DNA of 61,975 bases from Burkholderia singularis (GCF_900176645.1 NZ_FXAN01000052.1:1-61975), one strand, 5' to 3'; numbered from the stretch's first letter, positions 37,461-47,650 are shown. Numbers and translations: made by a program. Notes: generated from the sequence alone by a model not told the origin.

Positions 37461-38845
37461 ATGCGCTTCGCGCACTCGACGCGTTTTCGCCCCGGAGTTG
37501 TCTTGAACACACACGCAACCGACGATTGGGTCGCGCGCAGCCTGCGTGCGGTCTGGCACCCTTGCACGCAGATGAAGCATCACGAGCAGCTGCCACTCAT
37601 TGCGCTTGCGCGCGGCGAACGCGCGTGGCTCATCGATCACGCGGGCCGCCGCTATCTCGACGCGATCAGCTCGTGGTGGGTCAATCTGTTCGGTCACGCG
37701 AATCCGCAAATCAACGCGGCGCTAAAGGCGCAGCTCGACACGCTCGAACACGCGATGCTCGCCGGCTGCACGCACGAGCCGGCGGTCGAACTCGCCGAGC
37801 GGCTTGCAGCGCTCACCCGGCACACGCTGGGCCATGCATTCTTCGCATCCGACGGCGCGTCGGCCGTCGAAATCGCGCTGAAAATGAGCTTTCATGCATG
37901 GCGCAATCGCGGCCGCGGCGACAAGCGCGAATTCGTCTGCATTGCGAACGGTTACCACGGCGAGACGATCGGAGCGCTCGGCGTGACCGACGTCGCGCTC
38001 TTCAAGGACGCATACGATCCGCTGATCCGCACGGCGCACGTCGTCGCGTCGCCGGACGCGCGCGGCGCGCAGGACGGCGAGACGGCCGCGGACGTGGCCG
38101 CGCGCGCGCTCGACGACGCCAAGCGGCTCCTTGCCGAGCGCGGCGACAAGATCGCCGCGCTGATCGTCGAGCCGCTCGTGCAGTGCGCGGCCGGCTTCGC
38201 GATGCACGATCCGTCATACGTGCGCGGCCTGCGCGCGCTGTGCGACGCGCACGACGTGCATCTGATCGCCGACGAGATCGCGGTCGGCTGCGCGCGCACC
38301 GGCACGTTCTTCGCATGCGAGCAAGCCGGCGTGTGGCCGGACTTCCTGTGCCTGTCGAAGGGCATCAGCGGAGGATATCTGCCACTGTCGCTCGTGCTGT
38401 CGCGCGATGCCATCTTCGATGCGTTCTACGACGACGACGTCACGCGCGGCTTCCTGCATTCGCATTCGTATACGGGCAACCCGCTCGCGTGCCGCGCGGC
38501 GCTCGCCACGCTCGATCTGTTCGATGCGCGTGACGTGCTCGCCGACAATGCGCGCAAATCGGCGTTGATGCGCGCTGCGCTCGCGCCGCTTGCCGAGCAT
38601 CCGAACGTGCGCCATCTGCGCGAGCGCGGCACGATCTTCGCGTTCGACGTCGCGCTCGAAGGCGACGCCGCCAAACGCTTCGCGCGCCGCTTCTTCGAAC
38701 ACGCGCTGGCCCGCGAAACGCTGCTGCGCCCGATCGGCACGACGGTCTATCTGATGCCGCCATACATTCTCGACGACGCCGAAATCACGTGGCTCGCAGC
38801 GCGCACGCGCGACACGCTCGATGCCACCCTTTCGGAGACTCACGC

Positions 38846-38849
<4 letters not shown>
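37461..38849 (+). CDS. bioA: Adenosylmethionine-8-amino-7-oxononanoate aminotransferase
   Basis: BioA makes 7,8-diaminopelargonate from KAPA, using S-adenosylmethionine as amino donor and PLP as cofactor. [11 protein letters not shown] near the N-terminus, [13 protein letters not shown], the PLP-stacking [21 protein letters not shown] and the Schiff-base Lys300 in CLSKGISGG identify it. Length 462. An internal TTG at 37503 has GGAG five bases before it and is a possible alternative start that would drop 14 residues. Its stop overlaps the bioF start. Confidence 0.95.
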
Positions 38850-40062
<1,213 letters not shown>

Positions 40063-40066
<4 letters not shown>

Positions 40067-40785
40067 ACGCACCGTTTTCCTTTTTCGTGACGGGCACCGA
40101 TACCGAGATCGGCAAGACTTTCATATCGGCCGCGCTGCTGCGCGGTTTCACGCGCGCCGGGCTGCGCGCGGCCGCACTGAAGCCGATTGCGGCCGGTGCG
40201 TATGAGCGCGACGGCGCGTGGCGCAATGAGGACGCGGACCAGCTCGACGCCGCGGCAAGCGTCGCGCTGCCGGACGCGATCCGCACGCCGTTCCTGCTCA
40301 AGGAGCCTGCCGCGCCGCACATCGCGGCCGCGCTCGACGGCGTCGCGCTCGACATCGGCACGGTCGCCGCGGCTCACCGCCGCGCATGCGAAGCGGCCGA
40401 CGTCGTGATCGTCGAAGGCGTCGGCGGCTTTCGCGTGCCGCTCGACGGCACGCGCGACACGGCCGATCTCGCGGTCGCGCTCGGGCTGCCGGTGCTGCTC
40501 GTGGTCGGCGTGCGGCTCGGCTGCATCAACCACGCGCTGCTCACCGCCGACGCGATTGCCGCGCGCGGCCTCGCGATCGCCGGCTGGGTCGCGAACCGTA
40601 TCGATCCGGCGATGCGCTTCGCCGACGAGAACGTCGACACGCTGCGCGCGTGGCTCGAACGCGAGCATCGCGCGCCACTCGTCGGCGACATCGCGCATAT
40701 GAGCCCGCCGTCGCCGGACGCCGCATCGCACGCGCTCGATATCGACCGTTTATTGAATACGCAACGCGCCGCCGCGCCGCGCTGA
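40063..40785 (+). CDS. bioD: Dethiobiotin synthetase
   Basis: BioD carboxylates diaminopelargonate with ATP to close the ureido ring. The 240-residue P-loop protein has the nucleotide motif GTDTEIGKT at 11-19, KPIAAGA in place of the usual [16 protein letters not shown] and ANRIDP. It starts on an ATGA overlapping the bioF stop and ends 61 bases before the bioB ATG at 40847. Confidence 0.95.
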
Positions 40786-40846
40786 TTTTTCGCCTACCAT
40801 GGCGCTAATTTTGAAGAATCGATCCCCGCTTCGAAGGATGACCGAC

Positions 40847-41851
40847 ATGACTCAAGCTCAAACCGCCGCTGCCGAAACGCCCGTGGCCGCGCCCGTCGCG
40901 CCGCGCTGGCGCGTGGCCGACGTGATCGCACTCTACGAGCTGCCGTTCAACGATCTGCTGTTCCGCGCGCAGCAAGTGCATCGCGAGCACTTCAATGCAA
41001 ACGCGATCCAGCTCTCGACGCTGCTGTCGATCAAAACCGGCGGCTGCGAGGAAGATTGCGGCTACTGCTCGCAATCGTCGCACCACGACACCGGTCTGCA
41101 GGCAAGTAAGCTGATGGAAGTCGACGAGGTGCTCGCCGCCGCACGCGCCGCGAAGGCCAACGGCGCGACGCGCTTTTGCATGGGCGCGGCATGGCGCAAT
41201 CCGAAGGACCGGCACCTCGAGCCGATTCAGCAGATGATCCGCGGCGTGAAAGACATGGGCCTCGAAACCTGCGTGACGCTCGGCATGCTGGAAGAGCATC
41301 AGGCGAAGGCGCTTGCCGACGCGGGGCTCGACTACTACAACCACAACCTCGACACGTCGCCCGAATTCTACGGCCAGGTGATTTCGACGCGTACCTACCA
41401 GGACCGTCTCGACACGCTCGAGCGCGTGCGTGACGCCGGCATCAACGTCTGCTGCGGCGGGATCATCGGCATGGGCGAATCGCGCCGCGAGCGAGCGGGA
41501 CTCATCACGCAGCTCGCGAACATGAATCCGTATCCGGAATCGGTGCCGATCAACAATCTGGTTGCGATCGAAGGCACGCCGCTCGAACATGCGGAAAAGC
41601 TCGACCCGTTCGAGTTCGTGCGCACGATCGCAGTGGCGCGGATCACGATGCCGAAGGCGATGGTGCGGCTTTCGGCCGGCCGCGAACAGCTCGACGACTC
41701 GATGCAGGCGCTGTGCTTCCTGGCGGGCGCGAACTCTATGTTCTACGGCGACGCACTGCTGACGACGAGCAACCCGCGCACGGAAGCGGACCGCAAGTTG
41801 CTCGCGCGGCTCGGCATCACCGCGAGCGAGACAAATCAGCCCGGCGCCTGA
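40847..41851 (+). CDS. bioB: Biotin synthase
   Basis: BioB is the radical-SAM enzyme inserting sulfur into dethiobiotin. The 334-residue protein has Cys67, Cys71 and Cys74 in [13 protein letters not shown] for the 4Fe-4S/SAM cluster, [12 protein letters not shown], and [10 protein letters not shown] and RLSAGRE in the C-terminal part that helps ligate the 2Fe-2S cluster. ATG 40847 is chosen because GAAGGA lies 8 bases upstream; frame-matching ATGs at 40799 and 40838 are worse placed. It is the last gene of bioAFDB and is followed directly by a strong terminator. Confidence 0.95.
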   Translation: MTQAQTAAAETPVAAPVAPRWRVADVIALYELPFNDLLFRAQQVHREHFNANAIQLSTLLSIKTGGCEEDCGYCSQSSHHDTGLQASKLMEVDEVLAAARAAKANGATRFCMGAAWRNPKDRHLEPIQQMIRGVKDMGLETCVTLGMLEEHQAKALADAGLDYYNHNLDTSPEFYGQVISTRTYQDRLDTLERVRDAGINVCCGGIIGMGESRRERAGLITQLANMNPYPESVPINNLVAIEGTPLEHAEKLDPFEFVRTIAVARITMPKAMVRLSAGREQLDDSMQALCFLAGANSMFYGDALLTTSNPRTEADRKLLARLGITASETNQPGA

Positions 41852-41861
41852 ATCTCAACGC

Positions 41862-41894
41862 ACACGTCACGCGCGCTGCGCGCATGACGTGTTT
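41862..41894 (+). terminator. Terminator of the biotin operon
   Basis: Ten bases after bioB, a 14-bp stem with a single mismatch (ACACGTCACGCGCG 41862-41875 with CGCGCATGACGTGT 41879-41892) closes on a 3-base loop and is followed by TT. Confidence 0.75.
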
Positions 41895-42034
41895 GCCGCC
41901 GCGTGCGTGGGGCCGCCAGACACGCGCACGCCGGCATATCGATCATCGGATGCGCTGCGTCTGGCCGCGTCCGTTTGGCGCCGGCGCCGCCCATCAACCG
42001 ACGCCGGACGCAAACGCCCTACGCGCCACGCCGG

Positions 42035-42859
42035 TCAATCGAGATAGTCCTCATACTCCTTGCGCGAATACGACGCGAGCTGCCGCCACGGCGGCGTTTT
42101 CGCGCGCGGCGCGGGCGTGAGCGTCAGCTTGCGCGTCACGCTGCCGTCCGTGCTGCGGTATTCGACGACGAGCGGCGCCTGCAACGCATCGCTCCACAAA
42201 ATACGGTTCAAGCCGCGCCCGGCGATTGTCTGCTCGTACCAGCGCGTGCCGGGCTGCGGCCCGGCCGCCGTCTTGGCGTTCAGCCGCTTCAACTGCGACG
42301 GCGGCGTGATGTAGAACGCGTTGTCCCACGAGCCGTCGAAGCCCGTCGTCTCGAACTCGGTCGGCGGCACGTTGACGATCGTGCGTTCGGCTGCATCCAC
42401 GTACTCGATGCGCACGTTGCCGCCGTCGTTCGTCACGTGCCGCGCCGCCGCATCGAAATTGAAATGCTTGTGCCCCGCATGCGCGTGAGCGGAGGCCGGG
42501 CGCGCATATTCGCGCGACACGGCCGACGCATGGCGCGCGCGATGCGTATCGGCTTCGCTGCGGGCATCGGCGTCGTGAATATGACTTGGCACGTGATCGT
42601 CATGCTCGTCGGCGCGCGCCGCACCGGCAAGCCGAACGCGCTCGACCCATACATGCCCTTCGCGACGCACCATCCGCTCACGATAGACGACCGTGCGTGT
42701 CACGCCGTCCGCGCTGGTCGCGCGGCTCTCGTGCAGCAGCACTGCGTCGAGATCGGGCGCTGCGGCAAGCACGGGGGCAGCGGCAAGCGCCGCGACGCCC
42801 GCGATCCATGCCGCGCGCACACGCCGCACGGCGCTTCGTTTCATCACCTCGATTCGCAT
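42035..42859 (-). CDS. Exported His-rich protein of unknown function, phosphatase-linked
   Basis: I do not recognise a named family. The 274-residue product has a signal peptide (VRAAWIAGVAALAAAPVLAA) and a mature part with a strand-rich core and a central loop of about 55 residues holding roughly eleven His and many Asp (e.g. DEHDDHVPSHIHDADA and AHAHAGHKHFNF), which looks metal-binding. The C-terminal half (TRWYEQTIAGRGLNRILW, VVEYRSTDGSVTRKL) resembles periplasmic beta-sandwich domains. Start: ATG 42859 has GAGG 10 bases upstream; a second ATG is at 42844. It follows the alkaline phosphatase gene by 17 bases, so it probably belongs to that operon and may help metal loading, which is a guess. 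Confidence 0.72.
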   Translation of the reverse strand: MRIEVMKRSAVRRVRAAWIAGVAALAAAPVLAAAPDLDAVLLHESRATSADGVTRTVVYRERMVRREGHVWVERVRLAGAARADEHDDHVPSHIHDADARSEADTHRARHASAVSREYARPASAHAHAGHKHFNFDAAARHVTNDGGNVRIEYVDAAERTIVNVPPTEFETTGFDGSWDNAFYITPPSQLKRLNAKTAAGPQPGTRWYEQTIAGRGLNRILWSDALQAPLVVEYRSTDGSVTRKLTLTPAPRAKTPPWRQLASYSRKEYEDYLD

Positions 42860-42876
42860 CGCCGCAGCCGCCTCGC

Positions 42877-44280
42877 TCAAAACCCGAACGCCGACTTCAC
42901 GAGGCCGAACACCTTCGTGTTGTCGAGCGTGCCCTTGAACGCCTTCGCATCGGCGCCGTCGGCGAACAACATCACGTCGCCACCGCCGTGCGTCTCCGAG
43001 CCGGGGCTGCCGAGCCGCACACCCACTTCCTGCAGATACGCTTCGTGTGTCGCGCTCGCCGAATCGACCGACGTGCGCACGTTCGGCCGGTTCGCGCCGT
43101 TGCCGAACACGAGCGTCGTGTACGTGTTGCCGTCCGCGTCCTTGCTCGGCTGGCCGTCGCGGTAGTTGCGGCTGATGTCGAGAATCGGATTGCCTCGCTT
43201 CGAATAACCGTTGATCGTCATCGTGTGATCGTGGTCGGCCGTGACGACGATCAGCGTGTTCGACAGATCGACTTTCGACAGCGCAGTGCGAATCGCTTCG
43301 TCGAACGCCACGGTATCTTCGAGCGCGCGCTTCGCATTGGTGCCGTGCAGCGCGTGATCGATGCGGCCGCCCTCGACCATCAGGAAATAACCGTTCGGGT
43401 TCCTCGACAATACGTCGATCGCCTTCGCGGTCATCTCCGCGAGGCTCGGCTGCGTTGCGCCCTCGCCCTTGCCGGCGACGCGATCGAGTTCGTACTCGAG
43501 ATGGCTCGTCGAGCTGAACAGGCCGATCAGCTTGTTGCCGCCCGCTTGCGCGAGCTGATCCTTGGTCGCCGCAACCGCATAGCCCTTCGCACGCAACTCG
43601 GCGAGCAGGTCGCGCCCGTCCGCGCGGCCGCGCTTGTTGGTGACCGGATCGAACGGCGTCCAATGGTTGCGGCCGCCCCCCATCAGCACGTCGACGCCGT
43701 CGCCGAGCGCGGCGTTGTAGCCCACGCCGCCCGGCACGGCCTGCGCGGCGATGTGATATTGCGCATCGCGGTGGCAGATGTGCGAGTAGGTCGCCGCGGG
43801 CGTGGCGTGCGTAAGCTCGGTGGTCGTGATCGCGCCCACGGCCTTGCCGTGCGCTTTCGCAAGCTCCAGCAGCGTCTGCGCCGGCTTGCCGTTGCTCGCG
43901 CTGCAGTTGTTGACCGTGCGGTTGCCGTTCGCGTCGGTGCCGGGTGCGACCGCGACCGTATCGGACGTCATCGACAGCACTTCGTTGTTCATCTTCACGC
44001 CGGTCATATACGCGGACATCGACGGCGCGCTGTCGGTGGTCTGCGCATCGTTCGAAAAAGTCTTGATGCGGGCGGTGCGCGGCAGCTTCTCCATCGTGAG
44101 CTGGCCGGCCTCACCAACCTTATAGATGCGGCTCGCAGTGACGGTCGTCGGCCCCATGCCGTCGCCGAGAAAGAAAATCACGTTTTTCGCCTGTCCTGCG
44201 GCATGCGCCGCGGAACCGAAGCCGCCCGTCAAAACCGCTGCGGCGATCGTCGCTGCCGCGACGCGCTGAATCTTTGTCAT
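42877..44280 (-). CDS. Alkaline phosphatase, periplasmic
   Basis: The 467-residue PhoA-superfamily enzyme removes phosphate from monoesters in the periplasm. After a signal peptide (AAATIAAAVLTGGFGSAAHA), NVIFFLGDGMG carries the first metal Asp, TDSAPSMSAYMTG the phosphorylated Ser, MVEGGRIDHALH and TADHDHT the remaining Zn/Mg ligands, and ETHGGGDV the last His. AGGGGA precedes ATG 44280. It lies 29 bases after a paralogous lipoprotein phosphatase, so the two are a tandem pair in one transcript. Confidence 0.93.
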   Translation of the reverse strand: MTKIQRVAAATIAAAVLTGGFGSAAHAAGQAKNVIFFLGDGMGPTTVTASRIYKVGEAGQLTMEKLPRTARIKTFSNDAQTTDSAPSMSAYMTGVKMNNEVLSMTSDTVAVAPGTDANGNRTVNNCSASNGKPAQTLLELAKAHGKAVGAITTTELTHATPAATYSHICHRDAQYHIAAQAVPGGVGYNAALGDGVDVLMGGGRNHWTPFDPVTNKRGRADGRDLLAELRAKGYAVAATKDQLAQAGGNKLIGLFSSTSHLEYELDRVAGKGEGATQPSLAEMTAKAIDVLSRNPNGYFLMVEGGRIDHALHGTNAKRALEDTVAFDEAIRTALSKVDLSNTLIVVTADHDHTMTINGYSKRGNPILDISRNYRDGQPSKDADGNTYTTLVFGNGANRPNVRTSVDSASATHEAYLQEVGVRLGSPGSETHGGGDVMLFADGADAKAFKGTLDNTKVFGLVKSAFGF

Positions 44281-44309
44281 GCTGTTTCCCCTATTGACCG
44301 ATGCCGTGC

Positions 44310-45746
44310 TCAAAGCTGCACCGCGTTGCGCACCAGCTCGAACACCTTGTTGTTCTCGATCACGCCATGAAAATTCTCGGCGCCGCGGCCGATCGCACCG
44401 AGAAATACGTCGGTGCCGCCATGCGTCTCATTGCCTTTGTCCATGCGCACGACCGCTTCCTGGCGGTAGTCGTCGGCGCCCGTCACCGCGTCGGTGAGAT
44501 TCGTGCCCGCGCGGCTGCCCTGCACGCGGTTTTCGCCGTTGCCGAAGCCGATGATCGTGTACGGCGCGCCATCCGCATCCTTCGCGATCGCACCGTTCTG
44601 GTAATTGCGCAGCACGCCGAGCACGCCTGGCTTGCCCGCCTCCGTCTTGCCGGTACGCGCCGCGTAGCCGTTCAGCACGAGCGTGTGGTCGTGGTCGGCG
44701 GTGACCACGATGAGCGTGTTCTTCAAATCCGGATCGGTCTTGCGCACTTTGTCCAGCGCTGCCTTGATCGCGTTGTCGAACGCGACCGTATCCTGCAGCG
44801 CGCGCTTCGCGTTGGTGTCGTGCAGCGCATGGTCGATGCGGCCGCCCTCGACCATCAGAAAGTAACCGTTCGCATTCCTTTGCAGCACGTCGAGCGCGCG
44901 CGTCGTCATCTCGGCGAGGCTCGGCTCCTTCGTCGCGTTGCGGTCGAGGTCGTAGCTCATATGGCTCGACGTGAACAAGCCGACGAGCTTGCCGCCCTTC
45001 GTCGCATCGGCGGCGAGCAGTTCGTCGCGGTTCTGTGCGAACGCATAGCCCTTCGCCTTCAGCTCATTGACCAGATGGCGGCCATCGGCACGCTTGCCGC
45101 CCGCGTCCTTGGGCACGAAGAATTGCAGGCCGCCGCCCAGCACGACGTCGACGCCGTCGGACAGCGCCGCGTTGTAGCCTGCGCCGCCCGGCACGAGCTG
45201 CGCGGCGATGTCGTTTTCCGCGTCACGGTGGCAGACGTGCGCATAGGTCGCGGCCGGCGTCGCGTGCGTGACGCGGGTGGTCGTGACGACGCCCGTCGCC
45301 ATGCCGCTGGCCTTCGCGATCTCAAGCAGCGTTCGCGCGGATTTGCCGTTGTTCGCCCCGCAATTGCCGGTGAGATTCGCGCTTGGCTCGATCGCCTTGG
45401 TGTCGGGCGTCATCGAGATCACTTCGTTGTTGGTCTTCACGCCCGTCATGTATGCGGACATCGACGGCGCGCTGTCCGTCACCTGCGCGTCGTTCGAATA
45501 GGTCTTCACGAATGCCGTTTCAGGCAGCGTGTCGAGCGTGAGCGCGCCGTCCTCGCCGAGCGCATAGATGCGTGCGGCGGTCAGCGTGGTGATCCCCATG
45601 CCGTCGCCCAGGAAGAAAATCACGTTGCGCGCGGCCGTTTGCGTACCGCCGCCCGGCGTACCCGCCTGGGGCGAATCGTCGCTGCCGCAGCCCGCCGCCG
45701 CGAAGACGCTCGCGCACAGGAGCGCCACTAATCTCACTCGCTTCAT
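44310..45746 (-). CDS. Alkaline phosphatase, lipoprotein form
   Basis: The 478-residue paralogue has the same motifs (NVIFFLGDGMG, TDSAPSMSAYMTG, MVEGGRIDHALH, TADHDHT, ETHGGTDV) but begins with a lipoprotein signal ending in AAAGC (Cys20) followed by Gly/Ser/Thr-rich spacer, so it is anchored to a membrane while its neighbour is soluble. It is the first gene of a leftward three-gene unit, and a Pho-box-like repeat lies 60 bases upstream, pointing to induction by phosphate starvation. Confidence 0.93.
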   Translation of the reverse strand: MKRVRLVALLCASVFAAAGCGSDDSPQAGTPGGGTQTAARNVIFFLGDGMGITTLTAARIYALGEDGALTLDTLPETAFVKTYSNDAQVTDSAPSMSAYMTGVKTNNEVISMTPDTKAIEPSANLTGNCGANNGKSARTLLEIAKASGMATGVVTTTRVTHATPAATYAHVCHRDAENDIAAQLVPGGAGYNAALSDGVDVVLGGGLQFFVPKDAGGKRADGRHLVNELKAKGYAFAQNRDELLAADATKGGKLVGLFTSSHMSYDLDRNATKEPSLAEMTTRALDVLQRNANGYFLMVEGGRIDHALHDTNAKRALQDTVAFDNAIKAALDKVRKTDPDLKNTLIVVTADHDHTLVLNGYAARTGKTEAGKPGVLGVLRNYQNGAIAKDADGAPYTIIGFGNGENRVQGSRAGTNLTDAVTGADDYRQEAVVRMDKGNETHGGTDVFLGAIGRGAENFHGVIENNKVFELVRNAVQL

Positions 45747-45806
45747 TTCGGTTTCCCGTCGTCGTTGTGATTGCTTTCAAAATCGAAAGGACGATACGGG
45801 GGCGAT

Positions 45807-45824
45807 GTGACGCGAATGTGAATG
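45807..45824 (-). promoter_or_regulatory. Pho-box-like direct repeat before the phosphatase operon
   Basis: On the minus strand CATTCAC and GCGTCAC stand as two heptamers separated by ATTC, an 11-base period as in PhoB sites (consensus CTGTCAY). Each heptamer matches 5 of 7. The position, about 60 bases before the ATG of the first phosphatase, is right for an activator site. Confidence 0.5.
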
Positions 45825-46016
45825 TTTTTGAAAGAATGGAGAATGAGAAATGAAGGTCTTCGGCCGATGCGGGCTGCGTTTCGGCAGGCGCCGACGCAGA
45901 GCACGCGCCGCTTGCTCCGACGACGAAAATCAACCATCGTCGAGCAATAATCAAATATTTCACAAAACTCAAAACCGAGAGGATTCGTTCTCATCCCGGC
46001 TTGCCATTTATATTTG

Positions 46017-46054
46017 GAGAGCGCCAACCAAGAATGAATTCAGCCGGCGCTCTC
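46017..46054 (-). terminator. Hairpin after the leader-peptide gene
   Basis: GAGAGCGCC (46017-46025) and GGCGCTCTC (46046-46054) form a perfect 9-bp stem with a 20-base loop, 49 bases beyond the stop of the peptide gene. In the leftward direction it is followed by an AT-rich run (CAAATATAAA) rather than pure T. Confidence 0.45.
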
Positions 46055-46102
46055 GTTTCGTCATATGCCGATTAAATCAGCGATATTCCGTTGACGCCGA
46101 CA

Positions 46103-46327
46103 TTAAAACGGAATCGGCTTGACTTCAGAACCTCCGATCGGCATGGGAAGCGTGCTGATCCAATCATGAGGAAAGTTGGCAATGATGTCCGAGATGATGC
46201 CGGGCAAGGCGGAGACAATACCGGGCAACGCAGAGATAATGCCGGGCAACGTCGAAATGCTGGGCGGATTCCACGTGCCGCCCGACACTGCCCGGATTTC
46301 CTCTTCAACGAGTTCGACCATACTCAT
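46103..46327 (-). CDS. Putative double-glycine-leader peptide (bacteriocin/RiPP-like precursor)
   Basis: A 74-residue peptide. The first 17 residues, MSMVELVEEEIRAVSGG, match the double-glycine leader pattern (hydrophobic residues at alternating positions, Glu-rich, ending GG) cut by C39-peptidase ABC exporters. The predicted 57-residue core starts TWNPPSIS and carries LPGIISA, LPGIVSA, LPGIISD in tandem, then IIANFPHDW and a Pro/Gly tail ending VKPIPF. It has no Cys, so disulfides or lanthionines are excluded. The repeats come from a 21-bp DNA repeat. ATG 46327 is chosen because AGGAG stands 6 bases before it; the frame opens further at 46357. No exporter, immunity or modification gene is beside it. 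The leader is clear to the eye; antimicrobial function is inference. Confidence 0.7.
   Translation of the reverse strand: MSMVELVEEEIRAVSGGTWNPPSISTLPGIISALPGIVSALPGIISDIIANFPHDWISTLPMPIGGSEVKPIPF
46197..46259. repeat. 21-bp tandem repeat inside the leader-peptide gene
   Basis: Three consecutive 21-base units (46197-46217, 46218-46238, 46239-46259) share the core CCGGGCAA and encode seven-residue LPGI-type units. A fourth partial unit (CTGGGCGGA) follows. Confidence 0.8.
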
Positions 46328-46648
46328 TACGCTCTCCTGTAAATGTAGAGATTTCAAATTACGCTTACGACATAAAATATGACGAAAGCGGATCGTAATA
46401 TATCGAACGACTAGAAATGTTTATGTTATGTACATTACATATCAAATACAACAAAATACTTTGACCATTTTGTCGTCGCTCGAATCTCTAAATAAAACAG
46501 GAAAATATTTTGAAGCAATAACGCATCGATCTCATCCATTGACGATCGTGAAGCTCGAATACCCATTCATTCCGGAGATAGGCGAGACATCTGAATCATG
46601 CGTATCGTCAACGCGCGCGACGCATCCATCGAACCCGCACAGAACGCG
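46328..46648. other. AT-rich promoter-side gap of the leader-peptide gene
   Basis: About 320 bases upstream of the peptide gene, much of it strongly AT-rich, so unlike the rest of the window. It contains an 18-bp inverted repeat at 46423-46440. A rightward 98-codon frame at 46428 is open but unlike any protein I know and is not called. Confidence 0.5.
46423..46440. promoter_or_regulatory. Inverted repeat upstream of the leader-peptide gene
   Basis: ATGTTATGTACATTACAT is an 18-bp near-palindrome with only one non-complementary pair (central ATGTACAT perfect). It is about 95 bases before the peptide ATG and could be a regulator site. Confidence 0.45.
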
Positions 46649-47650
46649 TCACCGCCCGAACGGCGAAACCAGTAGCGCGGCAGCAGGCTTGCTCTGCGTC
46701 TTCGGCGCTGTCAGATTCGCTTGATTCAATACGCTGGCGAGACGCACGCCCGCACGCCGCAGCTGCAGCGACACATCGGCTTCTGCAGTGCTCACATAGC
46801 TGCTCGGCAACACATAAACGCCGCTGGCGTTCGGTTGCGGCAGCTTGCCGTACGCATCCTGCTTCGCCACGCCGAACGCCTCCAGCGACCAGTCGCGCGG
46901 CGTCAGCGTTTGCCAATTGGTCACGTCGGCCGGCGTGATTTGCTGGATCAGCTTCGACGCGATGTCGTCCGCGCTGGTGCCCAGTTGCGTGACGAAGGCC
47001 GTGTCCCAGTACGAGTGCAGATTGCCCGACTTGAAACCGGTCGCGGACACGTGCTTCGAATTTCCGCCGCTATCGTTGTCATCGCTCGAATGCAGCGGCT
47101 GATGTTCGTCGCCGACGAAATGAAGGATGAATTGCAGCGCGAGCAACCGTTCGGATGGCGAAGTATCGGCCGCATTCAGCTCCTTGACGAACTGATCGAT
47201 TTTGTCGACCACGCACGCCTGCGCCGGCCCCTGCGAGGCTACCGTGTTCAGAGGCAACGGCGGATGGCCGAAGCATGCGGCATCGATGTCGCCGGTGGCG
47301 ATTTCGGTATCCACGTAATGCCACTGCGACGTGTTCGAATGCGACGCGCGGTACTTGTCGGCCCAGGTCGCTTCGCTCGCGATATCGGTGGCGGTCAGGC
47401 CGCTCGTGTCGGTCGCGAGAATCGCGTTGACAGCGATGCGGGTCTGGTCGGTCAGGTAATGATCGGCGATCTTCGCGACGACTTCATGCCCGACATCGCC
47501 CCACGCAAACGCGCTCGTCGCGGCGCCGAAGAGCGCCACGCTCGCCACGCCGTTGCGCAGCATTCGCCAGCGGCGTGCGCGTTGGATTTCGTCGGCGTTG
47601 CGAATACTGCGTTGTTTTTTATATTCGTTCTTTCTTCCCGGTTCTCTCAT
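46649..47650 (-). CDS. Secreted S1/P1-type zinc nuclease (phospholipase C superfamily)
   Basis: The 333-residue precursor has a long basic head, a hydrophobic signal (NGVASVALFGAATSAFA) and a mature start WGDVGHEVVAKIAD, in which the first Trp and the His bind zinc as in P1 nuclease. Further ligands appear in SEATWADKYR, QWHYVD and LHFVGDEHQPLHSSDD, and NLHSYWDTAF. These trinuclear zinc enzymes cut single-stranded DNA and RNA and remove 3'-phosphates. It sits near the alkaline phosphatases, a pairing suited to phosphate scavenging from nucleic acids. ATG 47650 has AGAGGG just upstream; a later ATG at 47563 would still keep the signal. Confidence 0.88.
   Translation of the reverse strand: MREPGRKNEYKKQRSIRNADEIQRARRWRMLRNGVASVALFGAATSAFAWGDVGHEVVAKIADHYLTDQTRIAVNAILATDTSGLTATDIASEATWADKYRASHSNTSQWHYVDTEIATGDIDAACFGHPPLPLNTVASQGPAQACVVDKIDQFVKELNAADTSPSERLLALQFILHFVGDEHQPLHSSDDNDSGGNSKHVSATGFKSGNLHSYWDTAFVTQLGTSADDIASKLIQQITPADVTNWQTLTPRDWSLEAFGVAKQDAYGKLPQPNASGVYVLPSSYVSTAEADVSLQLRRAGVRLASVLNQANLTAPKTQSKPAAALLVSPFGR

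Larger units (their letters stand above)
45747..46102. other. AT-rich gap between phosphatase operon and leader-peptide gene
   Basis: No gene is supported. The phosphatase promoter with the Pho-box-like element is at the left. The right two thirds are clearly AT-richer than the surroundings, and a hairpin that would end the leftward peptide gene is at 46017-46054. Confidence 0.5.

Noticed and set aside
42586..45731. Rightward long frames opposite the phosphatases
   Set aside because: Two frames (594 and 476 codons) are mirrors of the paralogous phosphatase genes and resemble each other only for that reason.
46428..46724. 98-codon rightward frame in the AT-rich island, considered as an immunity gene for the leader peptide
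   Set aside because: No ribosome binding site, no membrane helix, and it runs into the end of the nuclease gene; composition changes abruptly midway.
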